Positions 56,001-63,942 of a stretch of 64,000 nt of DNA are shown piece by piece (position 1 is the stretch's first letter; each line of letters opens with the position of its first letter). The position numbers were made by a program, and so were the translations under genes. The DNA comes from Dreissena polymorpha (Eukaryota; Mollusca; Bivalvia; Myida; Dreissenidae), in contig NC_068355.1 of assembly GCF_020536995.1 (NCBI RefSeq), positions 123,478,037 to 123,542,036 of the forward strand. The letters are read 5' to 3'. The notes below the pieces were generated by a model. The model did no database searches. It was not told the origin of the DNA and saw only the letters and a list, made by a program, of their open reading frames with translations.

Positions 56001-57744
56001 GTGTTTGCTTGTATACATGACCTGACCAGGCTTGTTTGCTTGGATACGTGTCCAAACCAGGCTTGTTTGCTTGTATACATTACCTGATCAGGCATGTTTG
56101 CTTGGATACATGGCCAAACCAGGCTTGTTTGCTTGTATACATGATCTGACCAGGCTTGTTTGCTTTTATACATGACCAGGCTTGTTCGCTTGGATACATG
56201 ATCTGACCTGTCTTGTTTGCTTAGACACATTACATGATCAGGCTTGTTTGCTTGTATACATGATCTGACCAGGCTTGTTTGCTTGGATACATGGCCCAAC
56301 CAGGCTTGTTTGCTTGTATACATGATCTGATCAGGCTTGTTTGCTTGGATACATGGCCCAACCAGGCTTGTTTGCTTGTATACCTGAAATGGCCAGGCTT
56401 AATTGCTTGGATACATGGTGACAAATATCTTTATATTATTTTGTGACAAAATATCTCAAACTTGTGTTGACTCAATTACCAATGTAACTATATTGTGCAT
56501 AAAAGAGCCTTTATATTATATATTTGTATAATATTTTTTTCTAACTCGAATGCTTGCAATAGGGGAAAGATCTCAAACAGATAACAAACTGAACCACACA
56601 CATATTGTTTCACTGTTATTGTCTTCTACCGGCATAATTACAAAAAAATACCAACAACACCAGTTCATTTATAGCATATTTGTCTGTAAACAGGCGAATT
56701 TCAAGACATTTGATGATCAAAAAACATTTGTATATGCGAGGAACAATGCAGAGGACTACAAGGAAGGGGCTGCATTGGCGTTTGCTGGCAAAGATCTGAA
56801 AGTGCCTCCTGGAAAATATGTGCTCTGTTACATCAGCAAATACAAAACATGGCTTAGGGGAATGAGCAATGTTTTTGAGGTAACTGTTTATCTGTAATAT
56901 TTGAGGTAACTGTTTATCTGTTATATTTGAGGTAACTGTTTTTCATATAATATTTCAGGTAAATGTTTATCTGTAATGTTGAAGGTAACCGTTTATCTGT
57001 AATATCTGAGGTAACTGTTTATCTGTAATATCTTAGGTAACTGGTTAATAATATTTGAAGTAACGGTTTATCTGTGATATTTCTGGTTTCTTAGTAAAAC
57101 AATTTATTTAACTAGTAATTATTTTACAACAGGCTAAGTGTTTGGCAAACTGTTACTTAAGCTTCTGTGTAATTTTCAACAAACTATAAAGGTATAACTT
57201 AAGCTCAACTAGTAGAAGGCAGAACTGTCACTGCAGGGTTTGTAAGTTGTCACCCTGGCCCAGTTAAATAGTTTTTAAGGGGATTGGTTACATACAGGGG
57301 TTTGATTTCTCCTCCTTTCAGCTCATTTCCTCCCAGTCAATGTAAAAATATACCAATATACCAATGGTTCTAAACTTTGCTGGATTTATATACAAACGAA
57401 GAGTAAAGTTGAACCCTTCAAGGGGGTATTGGTCATTGTTCTGCCCTGGAGCGGTTGTTTAATCACACCCTTGTATAAAATAATTTATTTGTACATTTTC
57501 TCTACCTCTAAGTAAAGTAGGGCAGTTGTCAGTTACAGCATAAGTATGGGCATTTTTGTGCTGGTAAATTGCTTAGAGATAAGAGATAATCTTATCAAGA
57601 ACATTGTCATTGGGCAGGTTGACTTATGTTAAACACAGAAATTCAGATGTTTTAATGTAAGCATAATACTATTGAACTATTACACCCTAGCATTATGCTA
57701 TTAAATTCATACATGTTGCTGTCTCTTTTCAGATTGTACCTTAG
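37807..57744 (+). CDS. INPP5K: Inositol polyphosphate 5-phosphatase K/J-like with SKICH domain
   Basis: Exons are 37807-37880, 40658-40762, 42565-42658, 42991-43107, 44612-44719, 45880-45947, 46727-46838, 47981-48090, 49459-49609, (52393-52467), 54659-54802, 56694-56879 and 57733-57744. All borders are GT/AG and all phases fit, giving 426 residues without the bracketed exon (human INPP5K 448). The family removes the 5-phosphate from PI(4,5)P2 and PI(3,4,5)P3 at the ER and plasma membrane. Catalytic motifs in order are LVTWNVGG, GFQEMD, GGWWGNKGGV, NTHLAAH, WMGDLNCRIE, PTYKFD, VPSWCDRILW and GDHKPV. The SKICH domain (about residues 315-426) has SSWDWIGLYP and PPGKYVLCYISKYKTW. The usual aromatic in GDxNFRI is Cys here (NCRI). 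INPP5J is the alternative name. The domain order, lack of proline-rich flanks and short C-terminus favour INPP5K. Confidence 0.93.
38912..39020. repeat. Hairpin MITE
   Basis: AACTATTTATCTACCCCATG at the left and CATGTGGGGTAATAGATAGT at the right are inverted, 109 bp overall. The loop holds TGACGTCATG, a perfect CRE-type palindrome. Confidence 0.55.
39225..39352 (-). mobile_element. tRNA-derived SINE, old copy
   Basis: In reverse complement it reads AGTGTCTGTCTAGCGACCTG, GAGGTCACAAGTTCAATACC and AAAGATCTCCC, matching the SINE at 46949 with many differences. Confidence 0.5.
40658..40762 (+). CDS. INPP5K: INPP5K-like exon 2
   Basis: It begins the phosphatase fold: IYLVTWNVGGTGPCKDLTEL and LDLQAKTLPDIYGIG. 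Acceptor ATTATCAG, donor GG/GTAAGT. Confidence 0.92.
41005..42420 (-). mobile_element. 5'-truncated LINE (L1/Tx1-like), antisense in intron
   Basis: A 38-base T-run (41005-41042) is the poly-A tail of a minus-strand retrotransposon. A 210-codon open frame (42110-41478) gives the end of a LINE ORF2: QWLQTRIVHRILGTKSLLYK, then LCSFCKKHEETLTHLFWECE, a C-x2-C-x7-H-x4-C knuckle typical of the post-RT region. Upstream frames to about 42420 are broken. No RT catalytic part remains. It lies in INPP5K-like intron 2, opposite to the gene. Confidence 0.78.
42565..42658 (+). CDS. INPP5K: INPP5K-like exon 3
   Basis: It completes GFQEMDPSESDDKTNQWTSR and continues LTDTLGERDYVR. The Glu of QE is a conserved metal/substrate position in the family. 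Acceptor TTTTTCCAG, donor CGG/GTATGT. Confidence 0.93.
42991..43107 (+). CDS. INPP5K: INPP5K-like exon 4
   Basis: 39 codons in phase 0: LKVIRMQAISLQVYVKRSLL, then LNITSVESEFSKAGMGGWW. The final GWW joins GNKGG in the next exon, giving the family motif G(Y/W)WGNKGG. Confidence 0.93.
43127..43700. repeat. Two decayed foldback MITE copies (GATTAGCCTGTGCAGTC family)
   Basis: 43127-43328 has ATGTGCCAGTGCAGTCTTGC, ATCATAAAAGCGCAAGTGTT and CACAGGCTTATCTGGGATGA. 43510-43700 has GTCTGCACAGG, ACGACACTTTCCGCTTTTAT and CCTGATTAGCCTGTGCAAAC. Both are more diverged than 13875-14115. Confidence 0.6.
44612..44719 (+). CDS. INPP5K: INPP5K-like exon 5
   Basis: 36 codons in phase 0: GNKGGVSIRFDIGGVNLIIV, then NTHLAAHLEQMAERIE. 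NTHLAAH carries the conserved Asn and His of the active site. Confidence 0.95.
44942..45439 (+). mobile_element. Family A copy 4 (shorter)
   Basis: Same ends as 8311-9009 with two internal units instead of three and more differences. It directly precedes family B copy 2. Confidence 0.7.
45445..45720 (+). repeat. Family B, copy 2
   Basis: From TTTATGCCCCCGAAGGAGGG to CACATCTCTTGTT, collinear with 9115-9450 with an internal deletion before AAAGCGGCGCAGTAGGGG. Confidence 0.7.
45880..45947 (+). CDS. INPP5K: INPP5K-like exon 6
   Basis: It encodes DFNTVLQTQKFRDPDVENIL and DH, ending in GA, which pairs with C to give Asp (ILDHDYVFWMGD). The acceptor is TTTTAAG/GATTTT and the donor GA/GTAAGT. Confidence 0.92.
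46727..46838 (+). CDS. INPP5K: INPP5K-like exon 7
   Basis: It carries YVFWMGDLNCRIEGLSKNEV, LKLIEENNIEKLLKHDQ. WMGDLN is catalytic motif 1. The residue after Asn is Cys where most members have Phe or Tyr. Confidence 0.95.
46949..47109 (+). mobile_element. tRNA-derived SINE
   Basis: The tRNA-like head TATGGTGTCCGCCTAGCGAT (A box) and GGTTCAATCCC (B box, 46988-46998) is followed by a body with GATCTCCCCCATAGACACCC and AGGAAATGGACTC. The tail is CTATGCAATCAAGCTTGAAT and AAATAGG. A second copy with the same ends is inverted at 54821-55012. It is not a tRNA gene, since no cloverleaf closes. Confidence 0.75.
47981..48090 (+). CDS. INPP5K: INPP5K-like exon 8
   Basis: LKQAQQEGLMFVDFNEGPIT, FKPTYKFDKDTDVYDT, ending AG/GTATGA. 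PTYKFD and the following YDTS are family motifs. Confidence 0.94.
48110..49066 (+). mobile_element. Decayed hAT DNA transposon
   Basis: GCTGCAACGATTCGATCC at the left and GGTGAATCGTTACAAAG at the right are imperfect inverted ends, followed inward by CGATTCGATT-rich repeats on both sides. A BED-finger coding remnant lies inside. The catalytic hAT domain is absent, so it is an internally deleted copy. It begins about 20 bases after the exon 8 donor. Confidence 0.65.
48380..48650 (+). pseudogene. BED zinc finger remnant of hAT transposase
   Basis: ATG at 48380 opens MAEQVVADKLKLSDAPKKLK, then SKVWQYFGFRDGSPNNKAKC and KLCFTDVGYAKSGSTTYLI before a stop at 48557. One base shift earlier the frame continues NLMQYVKRKHNVDSARQRGR, completing a C-x2-C ... 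H BED finger with Tyr at the usual first His (LQH to MQY). It is broken by that single-base shift and by loss of everything downstream. Confidence 0.7.
49459..49609 (+). CDS. INPP5K: INPP5K-like exon 9, catalytic loop version 1
   Basis: STKERVPSWCDRILWKAHAD, IDGLQVQKRKYYSPAYSYGD, HKPVAAKFDVN, with donor AAT/GTGAGT. It carries VPSWCDRILW (motif 2) and GDHKPV. An internal in-phase donor candidate CAG/GTCCAA lies after LQ at 49531/49532. Confidence 0.93.
50192..50256 (+). repeat. Family E copy reduced to its two ends
   Basis: CTCGACTGCCTTTGGAGAAA, CTCGAGGTGTTGTCATAGCC joins directly to GCGGTGCTCTTGT. The head and tail of the family at 10475-11630 and 60617-60949 are present without the body. 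Confidence 0.6.
50458..52217 (+). repeat. Large bivalve repeat with two tandem arrays
   Basis: The head is AAGCTTCACTGGCCAAAGGC. Array 1 (50590-51510) has five units with TTATGCCCCTGGGGTCAAAT, GACCCTGCCCCGGGG, AAAATCTTCTTGTCC. Array 2 (51540-52190) has four ~170-185 bp units with GGGTTGGGATTGTATTTGGG and GGTCACTAGGTCAAA. The tail is GTCAGGTGAGCGATTCAGGG, CCATCATGG-type CAATCATGGCCCTCTTGTT. Confidence 0.75.
52393..52467 (+). CDS. INPP5K: INPP5K-like alternative exon, catalytic loop version 2
   Basis: 25 codons, phase 0 at both ends, acceptor TTACATTGTAG, donor AAA/GTAAGT. It reads LLHYKSHMAYKESDHKPMSG and AFDVK. This matches vertebrate INPP5J/K (SHM-Y--SDHKPV) better than the version in exon 9. 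Inclusion after the whole of exon 9 would put two DHKP loops in series. Replacement through the donor at 49531 gives a normal-length enzyme of 425 residues. It could also be a relic exon. Confidence 0.72.
52560..52773. mobile_element. Foldback MITE, GATTAGCCTGTGCAGTC family, copy 2
   Basis: Ends TTCTGATAAAACTGGGCAT and TTAAACCCAGTTTTCTCAGAA are inverted. The inner palindrome has AGATTAGCCTGTGCAGTCCT and CACAGGCTAATCAG. AGAAGAGACTTCATT and ATAAAAGCGGAAAGTGTC are in the middle. Confidence 0.72.
53503..53710 (+). repeat. TTAACCC-ended repeat, copy 5
   Basis: TTAACCCTTAACCACTTAG to GCAGGAAAGGGTTAA, collinear with 8064-8254. Confidence 0.65.
53745..53950. repeat. Poly-C module (reverse of the poly-G modules)
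   Basis: C-runs at about 53750, 53820-53868 and 53937-53944 alternate with AAGATCATCTATTAAATGAT and CACACATTATACCCC. In reverse complement these correspond to the TATAGTGTG and GATGATCTT words of 28273-28640. Confidence 0.6.
54659..54802 (+). CDS. INPP5K: INPP5K-like exon 10, SKICH start
   Basis: 48 codons in phase 0: IFTEQPYPFVNFDPISKWQY, GKDGTFHYTVRKGIQPDTSS, WDWIGLYP. It holds the first SKICH strands. WDWIGLY is the family signature. Acceptor TATATTGCAG, donor CCT/GTATGC. Confidence 0.93.
54821..55012 (-). mobile_element. tRNA-derived SINE, inverted copy
   Basis: In reverse complement it has AGTGGATATGGTGTCCGCCT, TGGAGGTCATCTGTTTGATC and the tail CTATGCAATCAAGCTAAAAT. It lies 18 bases downstream of the exon 10 donor. 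Confidence 0.7.
55050..55485 (+). repeat. Minisatellite, 18-20 bp units
   Basis: Over twenty units of GACATAGTTTGCTWTAGA type, with variants (CCTAGTTTGC, TTTCGAGACATAG) arranged in blocks that are themselves repeated. Confidence 0.88.
55896..56418 (+). repeat. Minisatellite, ~30 bp units
   Basis: About seventeen units alternating two types: CCAGGCTTGTTTGCTTGTAT plus ACATGATCTGA, and CCAGGCTTGTTTGCTTGGAT plus ACATGGCCCAA. The alternation makes a ~61-bp higher-order unit. Confidence 0.9.
56694..56879 (+). CDS. INPP5K: INPP5K-like exon 11, SKICH end
   Basis: 62 codons in phase 0: ANFKTFDDQKTFVYARNNAE, DYKEGAALAFAGKDLKVPPG, KYVLCYISKYKTWLRGMSNV, FE. The donor GAG/GTAACT is the first of an array of repeated donors. 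Reading on without splicing gives VTVYL and a stop at 56895-56897. Confidence 0.93.
56874..57088 (+). repeat. Tandem array of the exon 11 splice donor, 8 units
   Basis: TTTGAGGTAACTGTTTATCT plus GTAATA repeats with a 26-27 bp period. Unit starts are near 56874, 56900, 56926, 56953, 56979, 57005, 57031 and 57054. Unit 1 includes the last six coding bases and the donor itself. Most units keep a GAG/GTAACT- or CAG/GTAAAT-like donor. Confidence 0.85.
57733..57744 (+). CDS. INPP5K: INPP5K-like last exon (IVP stop)
   Basis: Acceptor CTCTTTTCAG, then ATT GTA CCT TAG. It completes NVFEIVP, matching the (R)PFQI end of vertebrate SKICH domains. The small size makes it less certain than the others. Confidence 0.65.
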   Translation: MVP

Positions 57745-59829
57745 AGAATCCTAATCACTAACTAACACACGAGAAGTGCCTAGTTATAGCCTCACAGAAC
57801 ACCATTCATTTGCCTATCAACCTTGTTACCAAAGAAATTAATGATTATAGATTGTAAGATATCTAAATGTACATTATGGATTATTTGCGCGTTGGAACTT
57901 TCTTACCATAGCAACTTCTGGTAAATTAATGTACACTATTGCTGAACTATGCATATGCCTTTTTTTTCTACATTTATACTGTTTTACATAATTGATTTGT
58001 TTTTTTACATGTAAGTAATATTCAGACTTTTGTTGTACTAATATATATATTTTTTATTTAAAAAGTGTATAAAATACTACATGTACATTTGTTGAAATAA
58101 TAGGGGTACTTCTTGTGGTTTGCCAAGGTAAAAAAATGCAGACTCATGTTTGAAGATGATCAAATTTACAGTTTATCTATTTTACAATTTATGTATATGT
58201 TGTTATCAAAGTTGTGAACAAAAGTCAGCTGCAATTATATGGGGTTTGTAAATTATTTTGCTCATAATTATTTCTGTAAGGGTCCATTGGTTGTTGTTGT
58301 CCATGCTCCAAATGGGAGGCACATAGTCAGAGCTCCAGATAAGATGCGTACCTGCCTATTTACGAATTGAACAATCTAAAAATCGGTTCAGTGCGTAACA
58401 TTACGCAATGCAAATTGATAAGTTTTTTTTAATCCATTAAAGTGCGTAACCAGTTTAATCAATAATCCAGATGAGTATGAATCAAAGGAAAGTCAATCAA
58501 AATAAGCATGTAACAAAATGGCGGCCCATCATGTTTGTGGATCAAAAAAGGGACGTTTTTTTTACAGAAAGTCTGTTCATATCACCTTTTAAAATATATT
58601 TTGTTTGCATGTATTTATAACAAATAATAATATTTCTCGATTTAACATGCCATGTACTATGTCAGTTTTCTATTGAAATGGAAAATACCCCTCCATATTC
58701 CTAAATACCCTTTATTGCTGAAACAAAGGAGTAAAATATGCTTTAACAATAATATCAGGGGGTATAATACCCTTTAGCCTAAATCCTTATCTGGAGCTCT
58801 GCACAAAGTTATCACATTGTCCTTTCTTCCCTCTTACTGTCTGTCTGTCTGTCTGTCTGTCGCGCTTTTTGAGAAGAGCATAAATCAGGAAAAATTTAAA
58901 GGGATTTAAATGTAACTTTTTTTAAATTTAGAGGGCTTTAAAGGGACGTGCAAAGAGCAAGAACAACAACTATAATCAGGAAGGAAGTTTTTCCCCTTAA
59001 GTTATTTTTCTTTTGTGGAGGAGAACTTACATAGTCTTGAAAGTATTCCATTTAAACATGGAACCTCTGTAATTTATAAATGGCTTAGAGATAAAGTGCT
59101 GATTAAAAGCACCATAACTTTGCAGTATTTGTATAGTTATTGCAAGTGTCAATTTTCCTGTACACTTTATAATTCGATTAAAATGGAAATTATTAAGTTG
59201 AAACTTTAAAGATGTACAGAAATCTTTAAGGAGAGCCCAATGACATAGTGTTTTTTTTTAGATTATTACCAAAATAGCATTATAGCGATTTACATGAAAC
59301 CTCATTTAATAATGGTCGAATTCTTGAAGAGAAAGTGCTGAGTACAAGAACAAAAAACTCATTATTTAATTTTTTTTAGTAATTGCCATTCATTAAATTT
59401 TCATGTAAATTAAAAAGAAACATCATACATCCTTAGAGGTCATTGAGATTTCTTTTTTCAATATTTAAATGATATTGTCTGTTTTCTTAAACTTTGAAGG
59501 TCGAACAATTCTTTGCAGGGATTTTGCTTGGACAGTGACATCCCTTGTTGAAGATATTTAATGCTCATATTTTATTTTGATCTGGTTTTATACATTTAAT
59601 CCTTTCATGTTTAAATAACCAAAGCATGTGTTTGTAAATAGATGTGTTGTTCAGTAAATTTAATAAATGTAGTTTTGGGCAATTATTTACACTGTAGTTG
59701 ATAATGTTAGATTAAAATATCTCATTTTTTGTTTACCGGTAATTTTTGATTGATTTTGAACTTTATGTTTTCAAACTTGTCATTTAGTTTCCAAAAATTT
59801 TCTATTTGTATTGTTATTTCTGTAAATAC
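57745..59829. other. 3' flank of INPP5K-like gene and intergenic sequence
   Basis: No exon is seen. A (CTGT)n microsatellite lies at 58836-58860, followed by a decayed repeat with GAGAAGAGCATAAATCAGG and TTAAAGGG words to about 59545. No strong polyadenylation site was placed. Confidence 0.4.
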
Positions 59830-60217
59830 CGCTTGATGGGTCATTATTGGGTAAGGAACTACTAAAATGTACCCCTAGTACTCTTAAGTATACTTTAATG
59901 TACCTGGGTATGGTAAATATACAAACACGTACTGGACTAATTTAGACTGCACCCAAGTTTTAATTCCGCCCCAAATCCGATGTCGTAAAACTCGCTAAGG
60001 AAACAAAAACAAAATTTTTCTTTCGATAAAACCTGCTTCAACATGTTTTTTGAGAGGCAGTTTTGATAATATACAGGCCATTTTACTGAATATTGACATA
60101 AATATGAACATTATTAATTTGAAGTATATTTTCCATACTTGGGGTACATTTAAGTATACCTAAGAGTACCAGAGGTACATTTATTTAGTTCCCGAACCCA
60201 CAATGATCAATCAAGCG
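59830..60217. mobile_element. MITE with ~75-bp inverted ends
   Basis: The left arm has CGCTTGATGGGTCATTATTG, GAACTACTAAAATGTACCCC and AGTACTCTTAAGTATAC. The right arm mirrors it: GTATACCTAAGAGTACC, GTACATTTATTTAGTTCCCG and ATGATCAATCAAGCG. TAAATA on both sides may be the target duplication. The middle is non-coding. Confidence 0.75.
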
Positions 60218-60616
60218 TAAATAAGAGCTACATGTTAGCAATCTTTAACTTCCCTCAGATGAATGAAATACAGCTTCATTCACTTAGATGTCCACAATAT
60301 TTGTGGAGTTTTTTAATCCCCCACAAAAAAATTTGCGTCAAGATATATAGTTTTGGCGTTGTCCGTCACAATTTCTTTAGTGCTTTATCTAAAATAACTT
60401 TAAAAGATTTTAACATGTAACTTCATAGGTGTATAGATATTAATGAAGAGAAGTGCCTTGCACGGGAACAATAATGCTGTACTTTGTTAAAGAAGAGGAT
60501 ATTGCCCTTTGTTGATGATGTAACTTTTCAGGGCTATATCTCAGATATGATACAAGAATTAAACTTCATGGGTATATTGATATCAATGCGGAGAAGTGCC
60601 ATGCTCAAATGACCTT
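60218..60616. repeat. Decayed interspersed repeat
   Basis: TTAATCCCCCACAAAAAAAT, AACTTCATAGGTGTATAGAT and AATGAAGAGAAGTGC recur as two units (second near 60540-60605) and resemble the words at 58860-59520. Confidence 0.4.
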
Positions 60617-60949
60617 TTTTTAGCTCGGCGTTTTTGGAGAAAACCCGAGGTATTGTCAAAGCCAGCTTGTCGTCCGACATCTTACGTCCGCCGTCCGCGT
60701 CGTGCTAAAACCTTAACATTTTGTTAAGGTTTTGAACATTGGCTCTAAAATCAAAGTGCTTCCACCTACAACTTTGAAACTTCATATGTAGATGCACCTG
60801 AATAAGTTCTTCATGCCACATCGATTTTGGGGTCACTAGGTCAAAGGTCAAGGTCACTGTGACCTTAAAAAAAATAATTCTGACAAGCTTTCATTTATTA
60901 AAAACTGCACCCGTAGCAGAGTGTGGCACCCGTTATGCGGTGCTCTTGT
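60617..60949 (+). repeat. Family E, single-unit copy
   Basis: It runs from TTTTTAGCTCGGCGTTTTTG to GGCACCCGTTATGCGGTGC and TCTTGT, with one GTGCTTCCACCTACAACTTT unit and one AGGTCACTGTGACCT (60851-60865). Confidence 0.7.
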
Positions 60950-62085
60950 CTAGTTCTGCACACATTAATAACTAAATTATTTGGCGAGGGATATCAATTC
61001 AACGCAATTGCTTGTATGTTATGTCATTGCATTAGGAGATCAAATGTCAACAAATTTTACAATGCGAACGACTCATTTATCTCGTTGTTAGCATGGAAAA
61101 AACTTTTTTCCTTGGAAAAAAGTGTTTCAGATAAAAAAATATTGACATATCATTAAAAAATGTCTGTTCATTAGTGCATGGACAATATATGAAAGAATAT
61201 GTTTTAAGTTAACTATTCTTGTAAATATAAAATATATATGTATATGTGAGCATAGTCATGCAAAAATGGGTTTTTCGATGTATGCCGCCAGCGTAGCTCC
61301 AGACCAGTGTATTTGCACAGTCTTGTCTGGAGCTACACTAAACACACACTAGCAATTTTCGTATTACTCGGCTCATATACTGTTGATCGCATTCTAGCTA
61401 CGTTTCAGGTTTAAGGTGTTAAACCAGCTCTTCCATCTTGTGACATAATCCATATCTTTCTATTTTTAGAAAAGAACACACTCGTTGTTAAGTTTAATGT
61501 TAATACTATTTTATTATACAAGTTTATTATATATACATATAAAATAAAAACTTGTAAAGAAAACATGTATTGTAGAGTTTTATCATTGCTACTTGGTCCC
61601 ACCATGTCACATTAAAAAAATGAAAATCGGATGTTGTTCCTGACACGGTTCACAGATAAATAATAAACACTTGTTTATTTATAAACGCGTGAAGTGGTGT
61701 ATATGTTTATCATTTTCTATAGTATACTATTTTTACACTGAAACCTCGTTATTCGTATTTGCGTTACTCAAAAGCATAATTTCTAAAATGATAAAAATGA
61801 GATGTTGATTTTTTATGCGCCCCAACGGAAAGGTATTACATTGTCATTAATTTTGAGACATTCCGCTTGTCATTACTGCATTTGAGTTATGCATGCATAT
61901 CGTTATAAACTGAAAAGTTTTAGAGCGGAAAAACCGCGAACGACAATATATAAACAACCAATCCACAAAACGCGGAAGACTTAAGTTTTTTCATAGAGGA
62001 TCAAACCAAAAACCTTATGGCGCAAGGCGGACACCATATAACAGTAGTAAACATTAACTAGAAATTGCGCGGCAGAGGCCGACGC
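60950..62085. other. Intergenic sequence with one hairpin repeat
   Basis: GTAGCTCCAGAC (61293) and GTCTGGAGCTAC (61336) form a short hairpin of a type common in bivalve genomes. Otherwise nothing is recognised. Confidence 0.4.
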
Positions 62086-62780
62086 GTATCCCCACGCCGC
62101 ACGTTTGACCCAGGGGCGCCGCAGAATCGGTAAAGGGGCCATACATAGTTGAGAGTTACCGTATTGTCATAAGAGAGATTCAGTATCAATTTGAAGTAAA
62201 TCGGTGTAGAAATGAAGAAATTACTAGTATAGTAAAAGGCAATTTTGAGTGGGTGTGGCCTATGTGGGCGGGGTGCCCCAGGGTTGGTAATGGGGCCATG
62301 CATAGTTGAGATTGACTGTATGTCATAAGAGAGGTTCAGTATCAATTTGAAGTGAATCGGTGTAGAAATGAAGAAACTATAGTAAAAGGCAATTTTAGGT
62401 GGGCGGGGCCTATGTGGGCGGGGCGCCCCAGGGTTGGTAATGGGACCATGCATAGCTGAGATTGACCGTATTGTCATAAGAGAGGTTCAGTATCAATTTG
62501 AAGTGAATCGGTGTAGAAATGAAGTAATTATAGTAAAATAACTTAAAAAAATGAGTAAAAATCTCTGACCCGGCCCCACACCAACCACCCTAACTTTTGA
62601 CCCAGGGTCAGATCAAAATTCCAAATAGTGCAGGGTCGCTCATACGGTACCATGTGTGTAAGTTTCAAGGTTCTAGTGCTAATAGTGTATGAGGAGATAG
62701 TGGCCAGGACGGACGGACAGACAGACAGACGGCGGAGATAACCACAATATCCCCACGCTTTTCAAAAAGCGTGGGGATAA
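62086..62780. mobile_element. Repeat with TATCCCCACGC ends and three tandem units
   Basis: TATCCCCACGC (62087) and GCGTGGGGATA (62779) are inverted ends, and the right end is itself a 32-bp hairpin (62748-62779). Between them are three ~147-bp units with GGTTGGTAATGGGGCCATGC, GAGGTTCAGTATCAATTTGA and GTGGGCGGGGCCTATGTGGG, then a (GGAC/AGAC) microsatellite. Confidence 0.75.
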
Positions 62781-63814
62781 TAAATTGTGCAAAATTACAT
62801 TTAATTTACACAAATTATCGCAATTTTGAGTGAACATTTTATCGGCATGTCCGTGCATCTTAAAAATCCATGGATTCTTGTACCGGACAATTAAGTTAAA
62901 TTTCTCCGAGCCCCGAAAATAAGTATCAGAGCCCAGAAAATATGTATCAAAAAGCCCATACATGGAGGTATTGGACGACACCCAATTAGGTCATAGAATA
63001 GGTTTATTGTATTATATGCTGATTTATGGAAATGTGTATCAGTTTCTACTGTTTACGCACATAAAACTATTTAAATACTTAACTAGTTTCAACAAATTTT
63101 TATGACTTACATACCGGCTTTTAAAAGGTTTTAATATCGAACTAACATTTTTTGCTCAAAGTTTGCGACAGTTCTATTTAAAACGTTTTTTATATAAACG
63201 TAGGGCGTTAAGTATAACAAACATAGGAAACAAATGATAGCTTTAAAGCTAAAACACGCAACGAACGTAATCTGAGCGCAGATCTTTTATGCAATCAAAT
63301 TGGAGGAATGTTCGCAATTTTGTTTACACAGTTTCATTATTTTATAAGAATGTAAACTTAACATAGAGTTTACATAGCGTGTTTAAATCTTATGCATCGT
63401 AAACTTTACAGCACTAAATATACGCTGGGAAGAATATAGGATAAGACAAGATATACTAAGTTTATTTGTTTCGTGTATATAAAAGTTTTATTCAAAACGT
63501 AATGCTAAAACATTTGTATAAAATGTGTTAATATAATAAATGTAAACAAATATGTACAAAAATATTACATTAAAAAATAATTCGCATAAATATAGATGAT
63601 TAAAACTTTATAAATGTAAATGATTAAAACAATGTTGTGTTCTTATATCGCAAACCATATATTTACTATTGGTATTTGTTATCGTTTTATAAAAGGCATT
63701 GGGTATACACCAGGCATGAGGACTTTCTATCAACGAAACGCCCACTTGAGTTAACGACCAGCTGGATATTGCGTAGAGAAAACATGTAAAGGCATTGTTA
63801 TCATTTTGTTGCTA
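62781..63814. other. Probable 3' flank of the right-edge gene
   Basis: AT-rich. AATAAA on the minus strand at 63461-63466 could be the polyadenylation signal of the acidic-tail gene. Nothing else is recognised. Confidence 0.35.
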
Positions 63815-63897
63815 TTAGAATGTTGACTCGTGGTAATCAAACGCTTTGTTAGTCACACCATCTGCGTCATAATGATCAGAATCATTATCAGAGTCCG

Positions 63898-63942
<45 letters not shown>

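Noticed and set aside
55050-56418. CRISPR-like array
   Set aside because: Units are contiguous and lack unique spacers, in a eukaryotic intron.
55916-56424. Minus-strand 135-codon frame (QAWSDHV-type repeats)
   Set aside because: It follows the ~30-bp minisatellite. No splice or family signal.
62058-62477. 139-codon minus-strand frame
   Set aside because: It reads through the 147-bp tandem units, which are 3n long and so keep the frame open.
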